A DNA stretch of 64,000 nt from Desulfomonile tiedjei (GTDB lineage: Bacteria; Desulfobacterota; Desulfomonilia; Desulfomonilales; Desulfomonilaceae). Of the stretch, positions 24,381 through 32,993 are shown one piece after another; positions within the stretch are counted from its first letter, which is position 1; each line of letters opens with the position of its first letter. Location: positions 62,001 to 126,000 of the forward strand of contig JACRDG010000025.1 of assembly GCA_016218715.1 (NCBI GenBank), written 5' to 3'. Below the pieces are notes generated by a model. It ran no database searches, was not told where the DNA came from, and was given only the letters and a program-made list of their open reading frames with translations. A program made the position numbers and the translations under genes.

Positions 24381-26123
24381 ATGAAAAAGAAAGCTGCACC
24401 CCTATGGGGCCTGGGCCTGTGGCTCGTGGTGGGACTGATGATGGCTGCCCTCCCATGCCAAGCCGCGGTTTCTGCCGACGAAGACTGCATGACGTGCCAC
24501 GGCCGGGAGGATCTCCGATCCCACCGGGGACAGAGCCGCTTTATCGACAAAACTCGTTTTGCAAAATCAGCCCACGGCATGAAGGGTATGGGCTGCACTT
24601 CCTGCCATGGAGGGATGACCGTCACCTCCCGGGAGAAGCGGGTCCCCCATCGCCTTGGCCTGAAACCTACCTGCGGCGGATGTCACGCAAAGGTCGATGA
24701 GGAATACTCAAAGAGTCTGCACGCCCGCGTCTCACAGAACATCTGCTACTCCTGCCATAACCCTCACTACTGCACCTCCTTTCGCGGTATGTCCGGTGAA
24801 GAAAGGAAGAACATCTGTCTCAAGTGCCATGCGGTTCAGCACACCCACCAATGGCTTCCCCAGAAGGATCTTCATTTCAGCTACCTGGAATGCACGTCGT
24901 GTCACGCGCTGAACGCTCAGGTGGGAATGCTATTCTTCATGGTGGACAGGCCTGCAGGTTCCAAGGAGACCAGCCTGGACTACTCCCAGCTGGAGCCCTT
25001 TATTGAACCGGGAAAGGGCGGGTTGGCAGAGACCTTGGATCGGGACGGAAAAGGCAGAGTGTCTGCCGCGGAGCTCAACACGTTCATGAAGACGGTGCAG
25101 GACCACGGCATTCCAACCGCGGGCCTGGAGGTTCGTATCCTGGTCTTGAAGCCCTCGCACGACTTCTCCAGCAAAGGAGAGCGAGCCCGAGACTGCACGC
25201 TCTGTCATTCGCGCGATGCTGCGTTCTATTCCAAGCTGCTCTTGATGATACCCGAGAAACACGGTGGCGTGCGCACCCTTGACCTCGAACGGGAAGTCCT
25301 CGGCCGCTCGGGGCAATTGCCGTTCCTGGTCGATTTCTACATGCTGGGGGAGTCCAAGATCCGCAAGGAAGACCTGGACGAGGTGCTGCAGGCGGTGAAG
25401 CGGATCGGGTTCAAATGGCTGGACCTGGCCGGGGCCTTCATCGTGGTTTTGGCGCTAGTCGGAGTGTGCTTCCACGCACTGCTCATGTTTGTGACCAGAA
25501 AGCTCAGGACTCGCCCCCCCTCGGCCGAGATCGAGCAACTGCCGGTGCCGGTCCAGGTATGGCACTGGCTCCATGGTATGTGTGTCATCTTCTTGCTGCT
25601 CACGGGTCTCCAATTGCGGCTCCCCGACGTTCTACCCGTCTTCGCTACCTTCCTGAATGCGGTGAATCTCCACAATCTCTGCGGCGCTGTCGTGATCGTG
25701 GACTATCTGTTTTGGCTGGGCTACCACCTTTGGAAACGAGAATTCCACAGTCGCTTTTTTGTTTCTCCCGGAGATTTCTTCAGGGACTCAGCACAGATGC
25801 TCCATTACTACGGCTATCTCATCTTTGTCGGTGAAGGATACCCGAAGACTCACGGCCGGTATCCTTCCTTCGATCCATTGGAACGGACGTTCTTCCTTAC
25901 CACCATGCTGGTTTTCGTCCCGGTGCAGATGCTCACCGGAGTGTTGCTTTTCGACGTGCGGACCATGATGCCGGCGATCGAAGCGGTGGGAGGACTTCGC
26001 GTGGTGGATGCGGTGCATGTATTTGGCGCATACGTGCTGCTGTCCTGCATGGTCGTTCATGTGTACTTCCACACGCTCAAGAAATACCGCCTGGTGGGCC
26101 GCACGTATGGTGGAGCGTCCTGA
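24381..26123 (+). CDS. Heptahaem cytochrome c fused to cytochrome b561-type domain
   Basis: 580 residues. A signal peptide (residues 1-30) leads to a periplasmic region with seven CxxCH haem c motifs (CMTCH, CTSCH, CGGCH, CYSCH, CLKCH, CTSCH, CTLCH) between residues ~36 and 275. Between motifs six and seven lies an EF-hand-like loop (DRDGKGRVSAAE), suggesting calcium binding. Residues ~350-580 are a membrane cytochrome b domain with four hydrophobic helices and candidate haem b His residues (VWHWLHGM, HNLCGAVV, DAVHVFGAY, CMVVHVYFH). The protein should pass electrons between quinone and periplasmic acceptors in anaerobic respiration. The neighbours do not identify the acceptor. An in-frame GTG at 24372 is an alternative start. 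Confidence 0.9.
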   Translation: MKKKAAPLWGLGLWLVVGLMMAALPCQAAVSADEDCMTCHGREDLRSHRGQSRFIDKTRFAKSAHGMKGMGCTSCHGGMTVTSREKRVPHRLGLKPTCGGCHAKVDEEYSKSLHARVSQNICYSCHNPHYCTSFRGMSGEERKNICLKCHAVQHTHQWLPQKDLHFSYLECTSCHALNAQVGMLFFMVDRPAGSKETSLDYSQLEPFIEPGKGGLAETLDRDGKGRVSAAELNTFMKTVQDHGIPTAGLEVRILVLKPSHDFSSKGERARDCTLCHSRDAAFYSKLLLMIPEKHGGVRTLDLEREVLGRSGQLPFLVDFYMLGESKIRKEDLDEVLQAVKRIGFKWLDLAGAFIVVLALVGVCFHALLMFVTRKLRTRPPSAEIEQLPVPVQVWHWLHGMCVIFLLLTGLQLRLPDVLPVFATFLNAVNLHNLCGAVVIVDYLFWLGYHLWKREFHSRFFVSPGDFFRDSAQMLHYYGYLIFVGEGYPKTHGRYPSFDPLERTFFLTTMLVFVPVQMLTGVLLFDVRTMMPAIEAVGGLRVVDAVHVFGAYVLLSCMVVHVYFHTLKKYRLVGRTYGGAS

Positions 26124-26298
26124 CAATGGCAGCAGACCGAGAGCCCTTGCCAATATTCCCGGCTGTTAAACCGAGACGGACCGGGGGACCATCGAACGAG
26201 GTCGGCGGTGCCCGGCATTTCAAAGGGCAGCGCCGTACCTCCGCTTTGGCGCTCGGTTGGAACACGCATCTTACCCCATGCGATGTGCTTTCCATCGC

Positions 26299-26328
26299 TT
26301 GACACCGCGAGTTGCCCCGCGGTATAGT
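26299..26328 (+). promoter_or_regulatory. Predicted promoter of the RRM gene
   Basis: A perfect TTGACA (26299-26304), an 18-base spacer and TATAGT (26323-26328, 5 of 6). It implies a leader of about 207 bases before ATG 26542. The remainder of the 26124-26541 gap shows no gene. Confidence 0.55.
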
Positions 26329-26541
26329 GAAAATGATGCTTGGAGCAGTATTTCCCCTGTCATCCCGCCGAGGACTATGGGTGCGATACGGAAACCGTTA
26401 ACCCCAGACCCAGCGCCCGAGTCGAGGTTCGTCGAAACGTTCACGCGTGCCCCCGATGTCTTCGAAAAGGTAAGGGCCAGTGCCTCTGCTACCGCATGGT
26501 CCACGGTCGTGCCATGCATTTTTTGCGAAAGGATGGAGTGA

Positions 26542-26835
26542 ATGAGCATCAATATTTACGTGGGAAACCTGTCCTTTGACAGCACCGAGGAACAGCTCAG
26601 GGAACTTTTCGAAGCCCATGGCACCGTGTTGTCAGCCAAGATCATAACAGACCAGTTCACCGGACGATCGAAGGGGTTCGGCTTTGTCGAAATGGGGGAC
26701 CGCGAGGAAGGAATGAGTGCGATCCAAGCCCTGGATTCGATGCAACTTGACGGTCGGAGCATCAAGGTCAATGAGGCTCGGCCACGCGGGGATTCACGAC
26801 GGGACCCGAAACGGGATAAGCGTTCGCGCTGGTAA
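26542..26835 (+). CDS. RRM-domain RNA-binding protein
   Basis: 97 residues. A single RNA recognition motif occupies residues 1-80, with RNP2 IYVGNL and RNP1 KGFGFVEM, followed by a short Arg/Lys/Asp-rich tail. These proteins bind single-stranded RNA in the cytoplasm and in some bacteria respond to cold. GGATGGAGTGA gives the ribosome site. It has a long leader from the promoter at 26299. The neighbours are unrelated. Confidence 0.93.
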   Translation: MSINIYVGNLSFDSTEEQLRELFEAHGTVLSAKIITDQFTGRSKGFGFVEMGDREEGMSAIQALDSMQLDGRSIKVNEARPRGDSRRDPKRDKRSRW

Positions 26836-27452
26836 GGCTCTTGTGAATCGTTCGCGTCGGAAAACCAGCCGGAGCCAACGCGTGATGGTGGCGCCTGACG
26901 TGAACCGCGGCGATTGAATTGGCCCCTTGATTCATAACGGGAACTTTCGTGTCGGACGACTCCACGTGTCTTCCGGTATTGACGCCTCTGAGGCGAGACT
27001 GCCGCGTATGTGGAGATACGGGAGAGGTGACCTCTCCGGGACCCTGTCGTTGGGGATCCGCGCGGGGTGACCGGCTCGATCGGCTCGCGTGTCAAGAGCA
27101 ACCTGGGAGATTTTCGCCATCCTTCGGTTACGACCGGAGAAGACGAGGATCTTCATGGCGGAGGCATATTCGCAAGCGTTTTCAAAATCCCTTTGTCCCG
27201 CTGTCTCAAGAGGGGCCGAGGGGATTTCCCCTCGGACAACCGAATTCTTACGTCTGCATCGAGGGCGCAGCGCTTCATTTCCAGCCGGCTCTAGCCGGGG
27301 GAGCAACGGTTAGTTCGTTCACGGTTTCGCGTGGGGCTGGTGCGTCCCTGATGATGATCGTGACTGCTTGCACGGGTTATTATTCCCTCTCCGCACTAGA
27401 GGAGAATCATTGCTGGTCAGGCCCGAGGCAGGAACAATGAAAGGAAACAACA
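26836..27452. other. Intergenic, no gene seen
   Basis: Several 60-160-codon frames exist on both strands, but they overlap one another, lack ribosome sites and have no recognisable composition. I find no tRNA, repeat copy or clear promoter. GAAAGGAAACAAC before 27453 is the ribosome site of the next gene. Confidence 0.45.
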
Positions 27453-27893
27453 ATGTCGGCAGCACAAATTGGTGACACAGTGAGAGTCCATTACTCGGGC
27501 AAGTTCGAAGATGGTACTCAATTTGACTCTTCGGACGGGCGTGCACCGTTGGAGTTCACTATCGGCGCAGGGCAGATAATTCCCGGATTCGAAGAAGCGG
27601 TAGTTGGGATGGAGCCGGGAGAATCGAGGACCACGGTGGTTGCGCCGGAGAAAGGCTACGGCCCGCGGCGCACGGAACTCACGATGGAAGTCGGTCGCAG
27701 CGATCTGCCGCCGGACCTCGATCCCGAGGTAGGGCAACGACTGAAATTAACGAGAGAATCGGGCGGTTCGATGGTAGTCATGGTGACTGAGGTCTCCGAC
27801 GCGAGCATCACGCTGGATGCGAATCATCCTTTGGCGGGTCAGTCCCTGACGTTTGCCATCGAGCTCGTTGAGATAACCGGACCGACCCCATGA
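27453..27893 (+). CDS. FKBP-type peptidyl-prolyl isomerase, SlyD-like
   Basis: 146 residues, cytoplasmic. The FKBP half shows VHYSGKFEDGTQFDSS, the FTIGAGQIIPGFEEAVVGM active-site segment and an EKGYGPR loop, followed by an insert-in-flap domain and the returning HPLAGQSLTFAIELVEI strand, the arrangement of SlyD. The metal-binding His/Cys tail of Escherichia coli SlyD is missing, so nickel delivery is not expected. The enzyme catalyses prolyl cis-trans isomerisation and acts as a folding chaperone. Confidence 0.93.
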   Translation: MSAAQIGDTVRVHYSGKFEDGTQFDSSDGRAPLEFTIGAGQIIPGFEEAVVGMEPGESRTTVVAPEKGYGPRRTELTMEVGRSDLPPDLDPEVGQRLKLTRESGGSMVVMVTEVSDASITLDANHPLAGQSLTFAIELVEITGPTP

Positions 27894-27901
27894 CCGAGGC
27901 G

Positions 27902-28018
27902 GCCGCTCCGCTCTTCGGAATGAGCGGCACCTCTCAAGCTGAAAGCCAATGAGCCTTTGACCATCGGGGCGCTGGGATGGCCCCTCAGCCCCCAAACCGT
28001 CGTGACTGCTTTCAGCTT
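27902..28018. terminator. Nested inverted repeats between convergent genes
   Basis: GCCGCTC/GAGCGGC (27902-27908, 27922-27928) is a hairpin 9 bases after the SlyD-like gene. AAGCTGAAAGC (27936-27946) pairs exactly with GCTTTCAGCTT (28008-28018) across 61 bases. Placed between convergent genes, it may terminate both; there is no long U-run. Confidence 0.4.
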
Positions 28019-28061
28019 ACGGCCGGTAGAATGATGGAGCCCACATCAGCTCGACGGGTCA

Positions 28062-28442
28062 TCACCTGGGAGCGTAACAACCGCTCTGGATCTCTTGGAG
28101 CAACATGAGGAGTTTCTTGTAAACCTCGGGATCACGAGTCGTGACGTAAAGCTCGTATAACTCGGAGGCCTTCCTCCGCTGGCCAAGGTCTGCGAGTCGG
28201 TTGCTACCAAAATGGAAAGGCTGACCGATGCGGTTTCTATAATCCCGTTCGATGCGATCGATCTCTTCGCTGAGGGCGGGACCAGACAGATAATAGTGCG
28301 CCGTTGCCTTTAGGCGCAGGCATTCTGCCTGAAGGAAGCACTCCTCTTGTTCCGTCGGCCCTCCAGACTGAGCTTGAGACGCTGAGCACGCCGCCATTAA
28401 GATGAGAAAGATGCCGAAGCCTGAACTGAGTCGCCGCGTCAC
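28062..28442 (-). CDS. Putative lipoprotein
   Basis: 126 residues from GTG 28442, fixed by GGGAGG six bases upstream. The N-terminus is basic, then hydrophobic, then a lipobox (LMAAC near residue 18), so the protein should be lipidated and exported. The mature part is helical and rich in Glu, Arg and Leu, with three further cysteines. No known domain. The earlier ATG 28463 lacks a ribosome site. Confidence 0.65.
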   Translation of the reverse strand: MTRRLSSGFGIFLILMAACSASQAQSGGPTEQEECFLQAECLRLKATAHYYLSGPALSEEIDRIERDYRNRIGQPFHFGSNRLADLGQRRKASELYELYVTTRDPEVYKKLLMLLQEIQSGCYAPR

Positions 28443-28899
28443 ACTGCACCTCCCGCCGAGCAACTTGACCTTGAGAGAGATCTCTGGGCCGGGTGGAACA
28501 TACCATACAGCAGAGGCAATGGGTATGGCTTATCCATGTGGATCCGCGCTTGCGGCTACCGGCGGACGGTCCGGTCTCTCGCATGGGGCTGGTCGGTCGG
28601 CTCGAAGCTCTGTCGTCGCGGCCCTGCCGGGCCAACAGCCTTGCCCCTATCGGGGCGGAGGACGCAAGCACTAACAGCCGAAACTTATATATCGGTGGCC
28701 CCACGGGGAGTCATGAAAAGACGAGTGTTGAAGCACCTGCTGTGCCCCACTTTGTGGATTCCTGGATGGATCGTACCTATGGACCTGTAATCATCCCGAC
28801 ACCGTGTGCGTCTTCCGCCGGGAACACGCCTTGCATCATGTCCGAAACCCGATCCGGGGCGTGGACAGATCCGGATTGCTCCGTTCCTCTCATTGAAAG
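28443..28899. other. Intergenic, no gene seen
   Basis: One plus-strand frame of 145 codons (28493-28930) has no ribosome site and runs into the duplicated leader. I see nothing coding. The right part leads into the adhesin operon leader. Confidence 0.45.
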
Positions 28900-29191
28900 A
28901 TTCCTGGGCCCGAGGGCAGTTTTCGCTTGACACGTGACCGAGTCTTGCCCGATCATGCCTCTGCTTCCGAAGGTTAAAATCCCATAGGCACACATCATCG
29001 GTGGGCAAAATACGTATCGCGGCGAAAGACGTCTCGATCGAGGGGGTAGTGTCGTTCTGCCCTGCAGACGATGCACGGGGAGAGGCCTAGCTTTGTGGTC
29101 TCCTTGTGGAGCGCTTCTCCCGAAGGAATTCCCTTACTCGTAGACGGGGGGAGTCGCCGCGACGAGAACGTCGGTTCGTTACGAGGTAGTA
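28900..29191 (+). promoter_or_regulatory. Leader and promoter of the adhesin operon, duplicated at 46652
   Basis: The segment is recognisably homologous to 46652-46943. A TTGACA (28927-28932) followed by GATCAT at 18 bases is the likely promoter; the copy has TTGACT and GACTAT. The best conserved block is AATACGTATCGCGGCGAAA, then ACGTCTCGATCGAGGGGG, containing palindromes TACGTA (29011-29016) and CTCGATCGAG (29033-29042). It is non-coding in both copies and so probably a regulatory site or structured leader. It matches no riboswitch I know, including the c-di-GMP (GEMM) type. Confidence 0.55.
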
Positions 29192-31324
29192 GTGGGCAGT
29201 GTTGACGGACACTCGGAGGGACGGCTCACGTTCCGCCGGGACCTGGAAGTCTCCAGATATGACGATCGCAAGGATCGGCGCACCCTGGTGGTCCGCGATC
29301 CTGTTTCGGCCAAGTTCTACTATCTCTCGGGGTACGAGTATCGCCTGCTGGAGGGCTTCGACGGCACGCTGACCCTGGAAGAGGTTCTCGTTACGCTTTC
29401 CCGCAACGGGTACCACTACACTCCCGAAGACGCTCAGGCCATCCTCGGCCGCGCGGCCCAATCCGGCCTGCTCCTGGGAACGAAATACGGCACCGCCCAG
29501 TACCAGAAAGAGCTGAAGCAGAGAATCGACGCGGCCAGAAAGGCCCAACGGTTCTCCAGCGTCTATTTCCTCTTCATCCCGCTGTTCAATCCCGATCGGT
29601 TCCTGGAGAAGACCCTCCGGTTCGTGCGGCTCGTGGTGAACCGATGGACTCTGACCCTTCTGGCGCTGGCCGCGCCGGTGGCCCTGTACCTCCTCTTGTC
29701 GGACAGCGCACGCCTGGGAAGGGAGTATCTGTTCTTCTTCAACCTGGAGAATCTCCTCTACCTCTGGATCATGCTCGCGCTCACGAAGCTCATTCACGAG
29801 TTGGCTCACGCGTACACGGCCAAGAGCTTCGGCATTCGCGTGCCCGACATGGGGGTCGCGTTCCTCATCTTCTTTCCCTGCCTGTACTGCAACACCACGG
29901 ACGCGTGGCAGCTCGGGGATCGCCGGCAGCGGATGCTGATCAGTCTTGCGGGAATTCTGGCAGAGGCTGCGCTCGCGACCATCGCGGTGTTCGTGTGGTA
30001 TTTCTCGAAGCCGGGGATCGTCAATTCGCTGGCCTTCTATCTCATGGCCATCTCCCTTATCTCCACGGTGCTCTTCAACGGCAACCCGCTCATGCGGTTC
30101 GACGGGTACTTCGTGTTGATGGACCTGCTTCGGTTGCCGAACCTGTACACGCGATCACTGGGGCACATCCGTTACCTTTTCTCCAATAGGGTGTTGGGGA
30201 TTCAGCAGGCCGCTACCACGGCCACCACGTTCCGGGAACAGACCATCTTCACGGTGTACGGGGTCAGCGCGTTCCTCTACCGGATCTTCCTCTATTCCTC
30301 CATCGTGATCGGCGTGTATTACCGCTTTGACAAGCTCGTGGGCTTCGCGCTCGGGGTTATGGCCTTTGCGCTGTTCATCGTGCGGCCCTTGGTCCGAAGC
30401 GCGAAATCGGTGTTCCTTCAGCGGGGCCAGATCGAGGTGCAACGCACGGGTGCTCTCTGCCTTGGCGCTTTGGTCGCCATTATCGTGATCGTGCTCCTCG
30501 TCCCCGTGCAGCGCAAGTCTACGTTTCCCTGCTACCTCGCCTCGGCCAAGAGCCAGAAGCTCACCGTACCCCTCCACACCGCCGTGGATCAGGTCTTCGT
30601 GGAAGAGGGCTCACCCGTCAAGGCAGGCCAGATCCTCTTCACCCTGGACACCAATCGTCTCGGCAACGTCGTCTTCCAGAAGACGCTGGAGAGCGAGCGG
30701 GTCAAGAGAGAGCTTGAATTCGTCGCGCTCGATCCCAAGGAGATGGCCTGGGCCTCGGGCAAGGAGATCCAGCTCCGCAAGGCGCAGGACCAGACGAATC
30801 GTATCCTGCGGGACCTCACCATTGCCGCGGACGGGATTGCAGCGCCCTTTGACGGCGTGGTTACGAGGCTGGACTACCGGGTGCAGCACGGGTACCAGCC
30901 GGGCGAAGGGGTGGTGGTGGGTGAAGTTGAATCGCCGACCGACTGCCTCGTGCACGTGCTGATCCCCGAGGATGACTTGCACCGCATCAAGCAGGGAGAC
31001 CAGGGGACCGTCTGGTTTCGGAGACGCACCGGCGAGTCGTTCCCGGGGGTTGTCTCCGAAGTTCGGCCGTACAGCGAAAAGGATTTGCGGGATTCGCCCT
31101 TTTCCAGCCGTTTTGGCGGAGACGTAGCCACCGAGGCCCGGGAGGACCAGCGGACCGACGTGCCTCTGGATGCGCAGTACCTCGGACTCGTCAGCCTTTC
31201 CAATACCAGCGGGATTCCGCTGGGAATGACGGGCAAGTTCTTCCTCTCGTCCGCGCCACGCAGCCTGGCCGGGAGGGCATTCGATCGGATAGCACGGGAG
31301 TTTCACCGTGAGCGACTTTTCTAA
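29192..31324 (+). CDS. PqqD-like/M50 metalloprotease/HlyD fusion, putative adhesin export protein
   Basis: 710 residues from GTG 29192. Residues ~25-110 form a winged-helix PqqD-like module (YYLSGYEYRLLEGFDG...LTLEEVL). A polytopic M50 (site-2-protease) domain follows, with zinc ligands H202 and H206 in HELAH and D304 in the NPLMRFDGYF motif. After residue ~430 comes a last membrane helix and a HlyD/biotinyl-lipoyl-like domain (VEEGSPVKAGQILFTLDTNRL, APFDGVVTRL), then a membrane-fusion beta domain. The architecture combines intramembrane proteolysis with a periplasmic adaptor. It is first in an operon with a second HlyD-like protein and the giant adhesin, so its likely task is export and/or processing of that protein. 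No ABC ATPase is encoded nearby. Confidence 0.88.
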   Translation: MGSVDGHSEGRLTFRRDLEVSRYDDRKDRRTLVVRDPVSAKFYYLSGYEYRLLEGFDGTLTLEEVLVTLSRNGYHYTPEDAQAILGRAAQSGLLLGTKYGTAQYQKELKQRIDAARKAQRFSSVYFLFIPLFNPDRFLEKTLRFVRLVVNRWTLTLLALAAPVALYLLLSDSARLGREYLFFFNLENLLYLWIMLALTKLIHELAHAYTAKSFGIRVPDMGVAFLIFFPCLYCNTTDAWQLGDRRQRMLISLAGILAEAALATIAVFVWYFSKPGIVNSLAFYLMAISLISTVLFNGNPLMRFDGYFVLMDLLRLPNLYTRSLGHIRYLFSNRVLGIQQAATTATTFREQTIFTVYGVSAFLYRIFLYSSIVIGVYYRFDKLVGFALGVMAFALFIVRPLVRSAKSVFLQRGQIEVQRTGALCLGALVAIIVIVLLVPVQRKSTFPCYLASAKSQKLTVPLHTAVDQVFVEEGSPVKAGQILFTLDTNRLGNVVFQKTLESERVKRELEFVALDPKEMAWASGKEIQLRKAQDQTNRILRDLTIAADGIAAPFDGVVTRLDYRVQHGYQPGEGVVVGEVESPTDCLVHVLIPEDDLHRIKQGDQGTVWFRRRTGESFPGVVSEVRPYSEKDLRDSPFSSRFGGDVATEAREDQRTDVPLDAQYLGLVSLSNTSGIPLGMTGKFFLSSAPRSLAGRAFDRIAREFHRERLF

Positions 31325-31457
31325 CGGGTCGTCCGTAAGAAAGTCTTTGACAGAGGGTGACAATGCTGGCTTGTACAGCAGTGATCTTTGTTATCGGTCC
31401 GTCTGCTCCAAACAGAAGCAGCGGCTATTACGGGACGATCGCTAAAGGTACCGTTGC

Positions 31458-32936
31458 ATGACTCTCGGACCACGACCAGTCGATATGAGCCGCAGCGCAC
31501 AGGCCGGAGCCTTACCGGACCGGCGCACCGCGCTGCTCTCAGCAGGGTTGGAGCTGTCGAGGCGGGCACAGGATGCCGCGTCGATGGAAGACCTCTCCTA
31601 CCTGCTCACCAATGACCTGCGGGCCGTCGTCGAATTCGACCGCTCGTTCCTCCTCACCCACGTGGACGGATCGTCCCGGGTGGCTGCCATGGGGAATCAG
31701 CCCCTGGTGGAAAAGAAGTCGAAGTTCTTTGAAGAACTCAACCTCTTGGCCGGCAGGGTCAAAGGCCTCGGCAAGCCGCTGCTCCTCGCCAAAGAGCAGG
31801 ACATCGAGGGGATCACCGCTGACCTGCTCGATCCGGAGATCAAGAAGGCGGTCATGGCCTTCCTCGACTTCTCGGGCGCCACGGGGATCTTCATCGTCCC
31901 GCTCAAATCGGACAACGAGGTGCTCGCGCACCTGGTCTTCGAATTCCTGGACGGCCGCATGCCCGACCAGGCCGCGGTGATGAGCCTCATCAACGTGGCC
32001 CCGTTCTTCGGGAGCGCGTTTGCCAAGCGCTGGGTCCTGTCACGCAGCACCCGGCTCGTCCCCCTCACCAGGGCTTCCTCCTGGAAGAGAAGGTACCTGG
32101 TGGACCGGCGGCTCGCCACGCTGAAGCTTGCGGTGGGGATTGCGGGGATACTGCTCGCGGTCCTGTTCCTGCTCCCGATCCCCTTTAACGTGGGGGGTGA
32201 GGCGGAGGTGGTGCCCCGGCACCGGCACGTGGCGTTCTGTCAGGTGGAGGGGATCGTGCAAGAGATCCTCGTCGAGGAAGGGTCTCGGGTGGAAAAAGGC
32301 CGGGTGGTGGCCGTGCTGGACCCCACCGAGCTGACTCACAAGATAACCATGGCCCGGCGTGAGCTGGACCTTTGGCGCAACGAGGCGAAGATCCTGCAAC
32401 GCGCCTCATTCGAGAACAACGCGAAGCTCGCGGAGAGCCACCTCTCCATCCTGAAGTTCAAACGAGCCCAGGCGGAGCTGGATTTCCTCGAGTGGCAGCA
32501 GCAGTTTCTCCGTATCAAGGCACCGGCTGACGGCGTGGTGGTAACGAAACAGGTCCAGACGCTGGTGGGGAAGAAGTTTACCGCGGGCGAGCCTTTCTGT
32601 GAGATCGGCACGCCGGGGGATCTCTGTGCGGAGATCTACGTCCCCGAGGACCGCATGGCGTACGTGGAGAAGGGGCAGGAAGCCGGGCTCTATTTGAACG
32701 GCGACCCCTTGCGCAGATACGCGCTCAAGGTGACCGACCTGGCTCCCAAGGCCGAGGCAATCGCTCGGCTGGGGAACGTGTATCGCGTCCGGGGGGTTTT
32801 CTCCGGGGACGCGCCGCGGTTCAGCGTGGGGCAGAAGGGGACCGGGAGCATCGATGCAGGCACGAAGAGCCTGTGGTTCATCGTGACCCAGCGGGTGGGA
32901 GCCCGTTGGAATGAGTTCGCACAAGGTTTGTGGTGA
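31458..32936 (+). CDS. GAF/HlyD membrane-fusion protein
   Basis: 492 residues. Residues ~30-190 look like a GAF-type domain, on the cytoplasmic side. A single membrane helix lies near 220-240. The periplasmic part has a split lipoyl domain (QVEGIVQEILVEEGSRVEKG ... IKAPADGVVVTKQVQ), a short coiled coil and a beta domain ending in FAQGLW. HlyD family proteins link an inner-membrane transporter to the outer membrane; here the GAF domain could regulate export. A remnant of its last 38 codons is preserved in the duplicated locus (46988-47103). ATG 31458 is used; ATG 31485 is possible. Confidence 0.85.
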   Translation: MTLGPRPVDMSRSAQAGALPDRRTALLSAGLELSRRAQDAASMEDLSYLLTNDLRAVVEFDRSFLLTHVDGSSRVAAMGNQPLVEKKSKFFEELNLLAGRVKGLGKPLLLAKEQDIEGITADLLDPEIKKAVMAFLDFSGATGIFIVPLKSDNEVLAHLVFEFLDGRMPDQAAVMSLINVAPFFGSAFAKRWVLSRSTRLVPLTRASSWKRRYLVDRRLATLKLAVGIAGILLAVLFLLPIPFNVGGEAEVVPRHRHVAFCQVEGIVQEILVEEGSRVEKGRVVAVLDPTELTHKITMARRELDLWRNEAKILQRASFENNAKLAESHLSILKFKRAQAELDFLEWQQQFLRIKAPADGVVVTKQVQTLVGKKFTAGEPFCEIGTPGDLCAEIYVPEDRMAYVEKGQEAGLYLNGDPLRRYALKVTDLAPKAEAIARLGNVYRVRGVFSGDAPRFSVGQKGTGSIDAGTKSLWFIVTQRVGARWNEFAQGLW

Positions 32937-32993
32937 AAGACAAGTCTGAAGAAGATTGCACGATAAGAAATTTAAACAAGGGAGGGGATTTCG

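Noticed and set aside
28980-29060. c-di-GMP (GEMM) or other known riboswitch in the adhesin leader
   Set aside because: The GEMM core (GGCAAACC-type loop and its receptor) is not present; only a conserved unknown block remains.
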